NCBI GenBank assembly: GCA_903813345.2
Contig: CAIIXF020000005.1
Span: forward strand, 21,641,375-21,705,374
Length of the DNA stretch: 64,000 bases
DNA from: Owenia fusiformis
Lineage: Eukaryota; Annelida; Polychaeta; Sabellida; Oweniidae
Reading direction: 5' to 3'
The notes below the pieces were generated by a model, which did not search any database, was not told the DNA's origin, and saw only the letters and a list, made by a program, of their open reading frames with translations. A program made the position numbers and the translations under genes. Below are positions 55,178 through 64,000 of this stretch, piece after piece; within the stretch, counting starts at the first letter, position 1; every line of letters starts with the position of its first letter.

Positions 55178-55390
55178 TTTCAGTTAAATAAAGTAAAATA
55201 AAAGATTTTATAAGCAAAGTTGTTTTAATACTGAATGTGTAATTTCAAGTCTATCTGCTATTACATGTTAAAGGTAATTGTTTTGGAAATATTTTGAAGT
55301 TATGTAATACTTGTATATGTTTAGGTTCAATTATATCAGGTGACAATAGATTAATTAAATAATACCACCTTTTGAAGTAAGAGTAAAATA

Positions 55391-55575
55391 TAAGCTTGCA
55401 TTTGCGAATGAAACTAACAGCTAGCGACTACCGGATAAGCCTACTATTTTATGACCAATTCATTTAAATATGAATGGAATTGTGGCAGGTACTATTCATA
55501 TTTAAATGAGTTGCCCATAAAAAATTAGGTTAATCCATTAGCCGACGGCGTTAGTTGCATTTGCGGATACAAGCT
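55391..55575. repeat. 185-bp foldback, GCTTGCATTTGCG
   Basis: GCTTGCATTTGCGAATG pairs with the inverse of GCATTTGCGGATACAAGC; the arms continue through AATTCATTTAAATATGAAT. A related smaller inverted repeat is at 57838-57950. Confidence 0.7.
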
Positions 55576-56100
55576 AAGACTGATAGCATAGTGTATTATA
55601 TTGCATAAATAATCAAATTGAGTTAATGTAAAAAAGGAATTAAAATATATATGTTAATTAGTAAGCTAATTAATATGCATTAGTGCAATTAAATCCATTT
55701 ATAACACATTTATATTTTATAATAGAATTGATTCCATATTCTGCACATTCTTAGCTTTACAATGATACCAAATTTCTGTTCCACCAAAGATGAACCTGTT
55801 ATCAGACAATCTTTACTGCATATAGTTTACATTGTTCCAGTAGTGTTGATTTAATGACTTATTTTTCATAATTACTGTATTTTTCAGAGAGATAATGTTC
55901 AACCTACTACTACTGCATATTTGTGGCTTTTTGGCCAGGACATGTCTATCAAAAAATGCAATAAAATATTGTATATACTCCAAAACAAGGTTCAGTGATA
56001 AGTCCTTAATGTTTTCATTTAGACTAATAAGATGATATGATATTATGTGTATTCTGAAGTAGTTTTAGGGGGTGTCATTGTTTCACCCTGTACTTCACAA
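55576..56100. other. Intronic, nothing recognised
   Basis: AT-rich; no feature identified. Confidence 0.35.
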
Positions 56101-56109
56101 ATGTTGCAA

Positions 56110-57240
56110 ACCTTCTCGCCCTTGTATATCTCAATTCAGATTAGCACTCATAATTCTTACACATGTATATTCAGGTTACCACTTATAATTCTTACACTTG
56201 TATATTCTCATAATCCGTACATTTATATTTTATGTTTATTTCTTTTTAAAAACACACAAATAATATGTTATGTCAAGTATGTATATGTCCATATTCAGGT
56301 TAGCACTCATAATTCTTACACTTGTATATTCAGGTTAGCACTCATAATCCTTACACTCGTATATTCAGCTTAGCACTCCTAATCCGTACATTTATATATT
56401 CTGTTTATTTCTTTTTGAAAACACACAAATGATATGTTATGTCTAGTATGTATATGTCCATATTCAGGTTAGCACTCATAATCCTTACACTTGTAACACT
56501 TGTATATTCTGGTTAGCACTCATAATCCTTACACTTGTATATTCCGGTTGGGATTCATAATCCTTATACTTGTATATTCAGGTTAGCACTTATAATCCTC
56601 ACACTTGTTTATTCTGGCTATCACTCATAATCTTTACACTTGAATATTCATGTTAGTAATCCTTGAACTTGTATATTCTGGTTAGCACTCATAATCTTTA
56701 CACTTGAATATTCAGGTTAGCAATCCTTGAACTTGTATATTCAGGTTAGCACTCGCAATCCTTATACTTCTATATTCAGGTTAGCACTCATAATCCTTAC
56801 ACTTGTATATTCTGGTTAGCACTCATAATCTTTACACTTGAATATTCAGGTTAGTAATCCTTGAACTTGTATATTCAGGTTAGCACTCGCAATCCTTATA
56901 CTTCTATATTCAGGTTAGCACTCATAATCCTTACACTTGTATATTCTGGTTAGCACTCATAATCTTTAAACTTGTATGTTCAGGTTGGCACTCATAATCC
57001 TTATACTTCTAGTTTCTTTACACTTGTATATTTTAGTTAGTACTCGTAATCCTTATACTTGTATATTCAGGTTGGCATTTATAATCTTTATACTTGTATA
57101 TTCAGGTTATCACTCTTAATCCTTATTCCTCTATATTCAGGTTAGCACTCATAATCCTCACACTTGTATAATCTGGTTAGCATTTATAATCCTTACACTT
57201 GTATATTCAGGTTGGCACTCATAATCCTTAAACTTGTGTT
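56110..57240 (+). repeat. 35-bp minisatellite, CAGGTTAGCACTCATAATCC
   Basis: About 28 units of TATTCAGGTTAGCACTCATA then ATCCTTACACTTG, with some longer composite units that include AATGATATGTTATGTC (56265, 56430). It ends 10 bp before the next exon. Each full unit contains CAG followed by GTTAGC. Confidence 0.9.
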
Positions 57241-57249
57241 TGAATTAAG

Positions 57250-57318
57250 GTTAGCTGACACTGGGGCTGCTGATGAGAATGAGGTGGACTGGACAGCATT
57301 AGCTAAGGACTGGCCTAG
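57250..57318 (+). CDS. DMTF1: DMTF1 exon (middle of Myb repeat 3)
   Basis: 69 bp, acceptor TTTGAATTAAG, donor CTAG|gtaata. It completes the Arg codon and ends with two bases of Ser. The peptide is RLADTGAADENEVDWTALAK then DWP, corresponding to RIAELDVADENDINWDLLAE of vertebrate DMTF1. ADEN and the conserved Trp are kept. The exon begins GTTAGC, the same six bases that follow CAG in the minisatellite directly upstream. Confidence 0.93.
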
Positions 57319-58493
57319 GTAATAAATGATACACTCAATTCTACAATGTAAATGGGTACTTCATCTATATAGATGCATTCCTGATGAATTGCCTGAGTTA
57401 ATGAATAATGTGAAAAAAAGGAAGTGAAAAGGCCAATAGGATTGAGTCTATATGACAGATGTATTTAGTAGGGTTGTTGCAAAATCGACTGCGACAACCT
57501 AGTCCCGACACCAACTTACTGTAAATTGATACTATAATTTTATATTTCCTAAATTTATTTTTCGGAATAAATTGACTATCTAACCACAAACTATTCCAGA
57601 TGAAAAACAAGTGTATTAATGCATTAAAAAGATTTCCACATATACGTGATTATTTGATATCAGATTTATTTCATTTATAACAATAAAGACATGTTTTTTT
57701 AATAAGTTTATATAATTTACGAACAGACAAAAAGCTCATCAATCCTGACTTTTTTATGCATTGGATTTCTGTACAATGAACCGATTACTTTTAAACAGTT
57801 TTTGCAAGCAATTGCAAATTTAACTCCTGGCTAATGATTTGACCCTATTATATGGTCAACTTATTATTATATATGAATATGATAAGTAGCAGTTACTATT
57901 CATATTTATGAGTTGGTCATAAAATAGTGGGTCAAGTTGTCACAAATCGTACACAAAATTTACAAATCGTAAGCTGACAGCACAGGCAATTAAATTCTGT
58001 ACAGCGTTTGAGGTGTTTTTGCTCAGAGGCCAGGAATTTTGGTCAGCTGATTTTTTCTTAGTGTTTTACAATTGCCTCCTATTCATTTATCAATTAAAAT
58101 ATTAACTGAGACTTTGATTTCGTCATCTTTGGAATTTTCTTATGAATTTCTCTCACAATTTCATGATACGATTTTTTTGTCTTAGTGTTGTTTTTTGAAA
58201 ATTGGACACATTCTAAGAATATCCATGATATCAGGAATAATTAATTTTATGTAACAACTTGAATATCATTTTTATATGATCCATATATTTTACTTAATGC
58301 ACATAAAAAATTGGGTTGATAGGATAGGTTTTTAAGAAATCATGACATTTTTAAAGGGTTCTGTTTTTTGGGTCACCCTGAAGATATGCTTCCAATGCCA
58401 TATTCCAATAGGGTTGCACGGAGTAAATAAATGGGAGGAAAAGACCACATGATATTAGGGTGCATGCCATTGCCAATGCCTGAATACTTTTTT
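57319..58493. other. Intron; small inverted repeat only
   Basis: 57838-57950 holds an inverted repeat (GACCCTATTATATGGTCAAC against GTTGGTCATAAAATAGTGGGTC in shorter pieces). GGGTCACCCTGAAG at 58370-58383 resembles a decayed mariner-like right end. Otherwise nothing. Confidence 0.4.
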
Positions 58494-59795
58494 ATGTCCC
58501 CACCACATAGTGTGGGGCCATATTGTCGGCCTAGGCTTGTCTGTCAGTCCGTACATACGGCAGTTTTCTCCAAAACCGCTACAGATATTGCCTTCATATT
58601 TTCAGGGATAACTTAGGAGTGCATACAAATGTGGATGAAAATTTTTTTACTCGATACCTACTTCCTGTCGGCCATTTTGAAGTCAAATGCTAAAATCCTT
58701 GTCTGCAAACTTTAGGAAAACGGCTTTACAGTTGCTTTTAAAACTTTAAAATCTTGTTCAGCTCACTTCATTCTACATCTGATTAGGTTTTGGACCTGTC
58801 AGCTCAGTCATGGCAGCCATTTTGCATTTTCTGGTTAACTGTTTAATGGATCAATTTCAAATTTTCATGGATGATTCTTTGTATAAAATCTAGAACTGAT
58901 GATTTTTGGCATTCTTGGTAGATGTCAAGGCAACCATTTTGGATTTTCCATCCTAAAATCCTGTCTGTAAAGTCTTGTCTACACGCTTTCAGGTGAACCG
59001 TTTGGTAGATCAAATTCAAATTTTCAGGGATGATACTTAGTATGAAAATCTAGAACTGACTAATTTTTTGGCATTCTGGGTAAATTTTAAGGTGGCCATG
59101 TTGGATTTTTCGTCCTAAAATTGTGTCAGTAAAGTCTCGTATACTCATTTTCAGGATGACCATTTCACGGATAATTTTCAAATTTTCAGGGGTGATTTTT
59201 CATATGAAAATCTAGATCTGATTAGTTTTTCGGCATTCTGGATAAATGTTAAGGCAGCCATTTTGGATTTTCTGTCCTAAAATCTTTTCTGTAAAGTCTT
59301 GTCTATGCATTTTCAGGTTAACTGTTTGAGGGATCAGTTTCAAATTTTGGGAATGATTTCTAGTATGAAAATCTAGAACCGATTTCTTTTTAATCATTCT
59401 GCGTAAATTTTAAGTTGGCCATTCTGGCTTTTCCGTCCTAAAATCGTGTCTGTAAAGGCTTGTTTACCCAGGATAACTGTTTGACAGATCGATTTCTAAT
59501 TTTAAGTAATGATTTATAATATGAAAACCTAGAACTAATTAGTTTTTCGGCATTCTGGGTAAATGTTAAGGCAGCCATTTTGGATTTTCAGTCCTAAAAA
59601 CTTGTCTTTTCTTTTTCAGGTTAACCATTTGAGGGATCGATTTTTCTGGGATGATTCTTAGTATGAAAATCTTGGAACTGATTTTTCTCTGATAATCTTG
59701 TCTTTTCAACTGATTTGTGTAAGGCATTAAGGATGAAAAATTTGCAGTATAGAGGATCACCCATTGGTGGGGACATGTACACATTTGTGTTCTTG
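58494..59795 (+). mobile_element. Helentron-like element, ATGTCCCCACC family, copy 2
   Basis: 5' hairpin ATGTCCCCACC-acatag-TGTGGGGCCAT then ATTGTCGGCC; 3' end GGTGGGGACAT, hairpin ACACA-tt-TGTGT, TCTTG before T. Five or six core units of about 165 bp at 58850-59750. It lacks the three inserts of copy 1, so it serves as their empty-site reference. Confidence 0.75.
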
Positions 59796-60033
59796 TAAAC
59801 CTTTCTAAAGTGAATGCTGCTGGTACTTGCTAAAAGTGTTCTCTGAGCATGTTCACTTATGAAACCTTATTAAACAAGACATTCAACAAATAGTAATACG
59901 TTATAACAAAAGTAGCAATACTTGTATATGTATTGCAGAATACTACTATATGTATTGCAGAAATAACACACAAGTGCAATATTCTTTCCATGAAACTCCA
60001 TTCTAAATGTTTGATGTTATTCCTTTATTTTAG
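59796..60033. other. Intron end
   Basis: Acceptor TTCCTTTATTTTAG at 60033. Nothing else. Confidence 0.4.
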
Positions 60034-60116
60034 TGCCAGGTCTCCACAGTGGCTGAGGGGAAAGTGGTGGACACTTAAGAGACATGTCTTAGATAAAGAT
60101 CTCATATCATTTCAAG
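60034..60116 (+). CDS. DMTF1: DMTF1 exon (end of Myb repeat 3)
   Basis: 83 bp, acceptor TTTATTTTAG, donor CAAG|gtaaga. The peptide SARSPQWLRGKWWTLKR then HVLDKDLISFQ aligns to SVRSPQWLRSKWWTIKR of vertebrate DMTF1: the recognition helix and paired Trp of the third Myb repeat, among the most diagnostic words of the family. It leaves with one base of an Asp codon. Confidence 0.96.
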
Positions 60117-61133
60117 GTAAGAGGCTTAATGATAAAGTTGGGCTTTTATGCAATGACAAACTTTATGCTTTATAATTACAACCCAGTGGTAACTTTGCTA
60201 GGTTTCTTAATTCCTCATCTGTACAGGTATGTTGTACAACATATTCTCAATTTTTCAGGTAGGATAATCCTTTTGGGTTGATGAATTTAGTTTATTGTTG
60301 ATGTCCTCCTTATTTATATGGATCATTTGAGCTTCAAAATTATTAATCAGGTTGATCTCACTTCTGCCCTGTCAACCCTCACGCATTAGGCATGATTGTC
60401 ACGCATTTGCTGGAAAAATAGAAATTATGCATCAATTTAGCGTGTATGATCAAATATCACGCAAATCACTCATTTTGTTGATATTTTTAAAAATCGTTTT
60501 TTGTGAAATGCCGATACGGTACAAAACCGAACGGCGAAAAAAAGCGAATGCATTCCGTTCGGTCTTTGCACGCGATTGCCATTTATGTCACGCATTTGGT
60601 ATAAAATATGTGTATATATCACGCATTTGTTTCGAAAATATTTATACCTAAAAAGCCAATATCTTAAAATATGTCATTGCATAAATAACAAGAGACATTT
60701 CGAAAATTACAATGATGTGGATTTGCTCCCATCAAACGCAACAATCCACCTGCCCATTCCAAAAAAATGATTGTTCATACAGGTATGTTCTCCACTTTTG
60801 TTGGACAGATACAAACCAATATTAAAACCATGTCCCTCTCGGCTCATTTTTATATAATACAAGTGGTAATCTCAGGATATATTGCATTACCTGACCTTCT
60901 ATATTGCTATATATACGTTAATAATTCCTATGATTTTCATACTTTTTCGCAGTGGTAATTCCAGCAAATGTGTCCAATATAGACAAATTATGTTTTGAAA
61001 TATAGTGTGAAATGAGCTACATGTATTTACTGCTGTTACTGAAATGAACTTCACAAACGAAAAATGCTATGGCATCTAAGAGTTTATATCATTAATTCTT
61101 CATTTTAGCTTTACATTTTATTCTTGACTTCAG
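60117..61133. other. Short intron
   Basis: Contains several CACGCATTTG words (60370-60630) of unknown origin and chance open frames. No mobile-element ends identified. Confidence 0.4.
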
Positions 61134-61283
61134 ACCTTGTGGCATATTTGCGGGACACAAATGCGCAAACTATACGAATGCGACCACCTCCCAATATCCT
61201 ACTTGCAAGAATGGAAACACCTCGAGTCAGTGTCATGCAGAATATGTCATTCACAGTGCCCTCTTCGTATGCAACCTCTGCTA
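61134..61283 (+). CDS. DMTF1: DMTF1 exon (after the Myb repeats), probable
   Basis: 150 bp between acceptor ATTCTTGACTTCAG and donor CTA|gtaagt. The frame fits the previous exon exactly (G + AC = Asp), has no stop, and reads DLVAYLRDTNAQTIRMRPPP, then ARMETPRVSV and NMSFTVPSSYATSA. The short match to the LKQLHEN and IRVARLED stretches after the Myb domain in vertebrates is weak, so support comes mainly from phase, splice signals and open frame. An alternative acceptor at 61108 would put the exon in a frame that stops at the donor. Later exons should lie beyond 64000. Confidence 0.7.
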
Positions 61284-61354
61284 GTAAGTACAAGTGAAAA
61301 AATGTCTGTTTAGGTAACTACATGCTGATTGTTCATTCAGCAGAATTTTGGGTG

Positions 61355-61915
61355 TCCCAAAAATCTTGTCTACAGGTTTCCAGCCAAACCGTTTGAGGGA
61401 TTTGTTTAAAATTTTCAGGGATGATTTTAAGTATGAAAGTCTAGATTTGATTAGTTTTTGGGCATTCTTGGTAAATGTTAGTGCGACCAATTTGGATTTT
61501 CCTTCCTAAAATCTTGTCTGTTGAGGCTTGTCTACAGGTTTCCAGCCAAACAATTTCAGCGATTCATCTGAAATTTTCAGGGATGTTTCTACATATGAAA
61601 GTTTAGAACTGATTAGTTTTTGGGCACTCTGGGTAAATGTTAAGAGCGCCATTTTAGGTTTATGTCCTTAAATCTTGTCTGTCAAGGGTTGTCTACAGGT
61701 TTCCAGCCAAACCATTTCAGGGATTCATCTGAAATTTTCAGGAATAATTCTACCTGATTTGTTTTTGGGCAATCTGGGTAAATGTTAAATCGGCCATTTT
61801 TGATTTGCCATCCTACAATTTTGTCTGTCAAGGCTTGTTTACAGGTTTCCAGCCAAACAGTTTCATGGATTCATATGAAAATGTTAGGGATGTTTCAACA
61901 TATGAACGTTTTGAA
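61355..61915 (+). repeat. Core array fragment, about 160-bp units
   Basis: Three to four units with CTTGTCTACAGGTTTCCAGC and GGGCATTCTGGGTAAATG, as in the 1423-2710 array, but without element ends. Confidence 0.7.
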
Positions 61916-61921
61916 CTGATT

Positions 61922-61950
61922 ATCCCAACGAATGAAATTCCAACCCATCC
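61922..61950 (+). mobile_element. Helitron 5'-end scrap (GAACGAAGTTCG family)
   Basis: TTATCCCAACGAATGAAATTC resembles the family start in two overlapping words (ATCCCAACGAA, GAATGAAATTC), then diverges. Confidence 0.4.
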
Positions 61951-62189
61951 CACCTAACTGGAACAAACAGGATGTGGATTTGCCAAAATAACAATGGTGC
62001 CCATAAAGAGGCATGTGACAGGACAAATAGTTGTCCAATACTCGATTTCCGAGCAGTAATCAGTATGACTCTTACAATTGGCCACTAGCTGAAGACCTGA
62101 TTTAAACCATTTTCTATTGGTCAAGTGCGATCACGCGATCATTATTTAAGAACTGAACCAAAAATGGAACCTCGCGCAGATTGCCCCTA

Positions 62190-63004
62190 ATAAAGATGTT
62201 TGATGTGTTTTCTAAAACAATATACAGGGTGTCAAATAAGTCCCGTCCCCCCTGCTACAGTTAAAACCTTAATAGATGGTACCTAGTGTGATATACCATT
62301 GGAAAGATCATCTAAAGTTATGTTACCTCACCAACTCTCAAGTATTTTGGATGAAGTTTCCCTATATTTTTATGATGTCCTTTATGACTGATGTACCCTC
62401 CTTTAAGCAGCTTTTTTGCGTCAAAATGACAAGGATATCACCTCAGAATTACGTCAAAAAGTTAATCTTTTTCGCATTCCACTTGTTACAAAAAGGTTTT
62501 CACCACTTTCCTTGCACCTCTATTTTCTACACATCTAACCCTATCCAGAAATTGGTAAAATTCATTGCCATATACATGTTTAATCAACTTTTGGTCCTTT
62601 GACCTTTCTTATATATAATATCTGATTCTTAAAATCCTGCCAAATACGCCAAATTGCAATGTTTCTAGGCCTATGGTCTCCTCAATTGATACAATGTAAA
62701 AATTTGTGAGATTGATTGACATGTGTCAGATATATGCCAATCAACGTAACTTTGGAAGACCTTTCCAATGGTATATTACACTTGGTACCAAATATCTTGG
62801 TTTTGGCTGTAGAGGGGGGACGGGACTTATTTGACACCCTGTAGATGAAAGTACATATGTATTTTTCAAATTATATTGTTACCATTCAAAAGATGACCAT
62901 TAAATTGACGATGTGTTGACCTTAGGCTTGAGATTTGACCTTTTGCTGACCTTCAAATTGTCAAAAATGCCTACTGGGCCTCCTTAAGATTGCTTGCAAT
63001 CTTT
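62190..63004 (+). mobile_element. Helitron-like fragment with CTAG end, interrupted by a MITE
   Basis: Resumes after the MITE at 62844 and ends with the hairpin AAGATTGC-TTGCAATCTT, TAAATT and CTAG before TTATTA, a Helitron-type 3' end of a third hairpin family. The 5' boundary is unknown; 461-600 is a paralogous piece. Confidence 0.5.
62223..62843. mobile_element. Mariner-like MITE, TACAGGGTGTCAAAT family, 621 bp
   Basis: TACAGGGTGTCAAATAAGTC and its inverse GACTTATTTGACACCCTGTA at the ends, with inverted repeats continuing about 110 bp (ATACCATTGGAAAG against CTTTCCAATGGTAT). Target TA is duplicated; the unoccupied paralogue is at 503-504. The 108-residue open frame within is not a gene. 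Confidence 0.85.
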
Positions 63005-63013
63005 AAATTCTAG

Positions 63014-64000
63014 TTATTAGGAAGCCCTTCAAGGGACCGCCTATAGTTTTTGTAGTTATTATTTATTTCTTTATTTATTTATTATTCTTTTTAGCACTTT
63101 TTCTCCTACTTCTAGTTAGGTCTGAGTTAACTCTTATATGCTCCTACTAGGGACCTCGGCTGAAATTGGCAGGAAAGAAACTTTTATCTACGTCAAAGTC
63201 AAAGGTCAAAATCTAGGTCAAATCAAAGTTTTTTTTTAAGATTTCTAAGAATTCATCCTCATACTTCATTATTTCTTGCGATGAATTAAAATGTAACTAG
63301 ATATTAGCATTCCCTACAAATTGCTCACTATATTTTTGCGTTAATTTTTTACCATCTTTGAGATAATTGACCTAAATAAACAGTAAAAATTGGTCATTTT
63401 TCAACTTGTTTCAAATTGTTCAAATTTGTTTAAAAAATCATCTACAAGTTCTCAGGAACTCAAATGTGATCTTAGTTTTGACCTTTGACCTGTGGTTGAC
63501 CTTCAGTAACCTTCGAAAGGTCAAAAAAAGATTTTTCAAATTGATTTTCTGGATTCAAATTTAGGTATATTTGATCACAAAAGAACCAAGGTCTAAAAAA
63601 GTAAAATTTGCAAGGTCAAAGGTCAAGGTCGTCAAACTAAATCACAAACCATGTTTTCTAAGTTTCTCAAAATTGGTGACTACAAATCAATATTTTTTAA
63701 ATGAAATTCAGTATATATATTCCTCTTAATTTTTACACATATTAGCAATTGACTATTTATTATTATTAAAATTAAGCACCAGTTTTGAGATATTGGAACT
63801 CAAAAACTGAAAAAAGGTCAAATTTCGAAATTTTCAAGATGAAATTTCACGACTTGCAGACTTAGCAATTTCCTTGTAATAATTTCCTCCTAATAATTAG
63901 GGTGACATTCCTTAGGTATCAACTCTCATAAATGAAATATGAATATCGAATATGGCATACAATATGTACTAACTGAACAAAGTGTACACCAACAACTGTA
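63014..64000 (+). mobile_element. Helitron-like 5' end and core, continuing past the window
   Basis: TTATTAGGAAGCCCTTCAAG leader like that at 1234, then TTCTTTTTAGCACTTTTTCTC. Core with CAAGTTCTCAGGAACTCAAA, GACCTTTGACC and AAAGGTCAAGGTC words related to the 6400-7900 and 30450-31250 cores. No gene. Confidence 0.45.

Overview
The window reads as AT-rich nuclear DNA of an invertebrate animal. It holds one recognisable host gene: eight in-phase exons on the + strand of DMTF1 (cyclin-D-binding Myb-like transcription factor), spread over 52 kb (9252-61283). The exons run from just before the first Myb repeat to just past the third. The 5' exons and the C-terminal part were not found and probably lie outside the window. 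The repeat style (Helitron/Helentron-like elements with (TCYG)n tracts and tandem cores, a tRNA-type SINE, a Penelope-like element, many TA-flanked MITEs) would fit a lophotrochozoan such as a bivalve mollusc, but the species is an inference.

The rest, introns and 5' flank, is largely a stack of transposable elements. 0-9 kb: foldback elements, a Helentron-like element with an eight-unit core array (1350-2748), a TA-flanked MITE (5146-5641) and a TIR element containing a second Helentron-like element (6100-8876). Intron 9329-21821: a TIR element, a transposase relic with a SWIM-like finger, a 2.9-kb Helentron-like element carrying three nested inserts and a 45-unit tetranucleotide array, and a nearly full-length APE-type LINE split by a 2.1-kb CCATGG-rich inverted-repeat element. 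Intron 22013-28530: a minus-strand Helitron broken by a mariner-like MITE, a second LINE tail, more MITEs, and a run of nested Helitron 5' ends. Intron 28641-37304: a GACCTTGACC-type minisatellite, Helitron pieces, a mariner-like MITE containing a hAT MITE, and the second SWIM-like relic. Intron 37374-49348: a deep nest in which an older repeat is interrupted by a 5.3-kb TIR element (holding a Helitron, which holds a Penelope-like element) and by a mariner-like MITE (holding a SINE). Intron 49509-57249: nested palindromes, a DDE_4-type transposase, an intact 1.2-kb Helitron, and a 35-bp minisatellite against exon 57250-57318. The last introns and 3' end carry another Helentron-like element, core arrays and a MITE.

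The main Part 2 result is that several unrelated-looking families share one plan: a 5' hairpin with arms a and a', a (TCYG)n tract, a tandem core, then a further copy of a', a short hairpin, and CTAG or CTTG before T. Arm sequences differ between families while pairing is kept. Paralogous empty sites inside the window support several insertion boundaries. All homology calls are by eye from family knowledge; no search was run.
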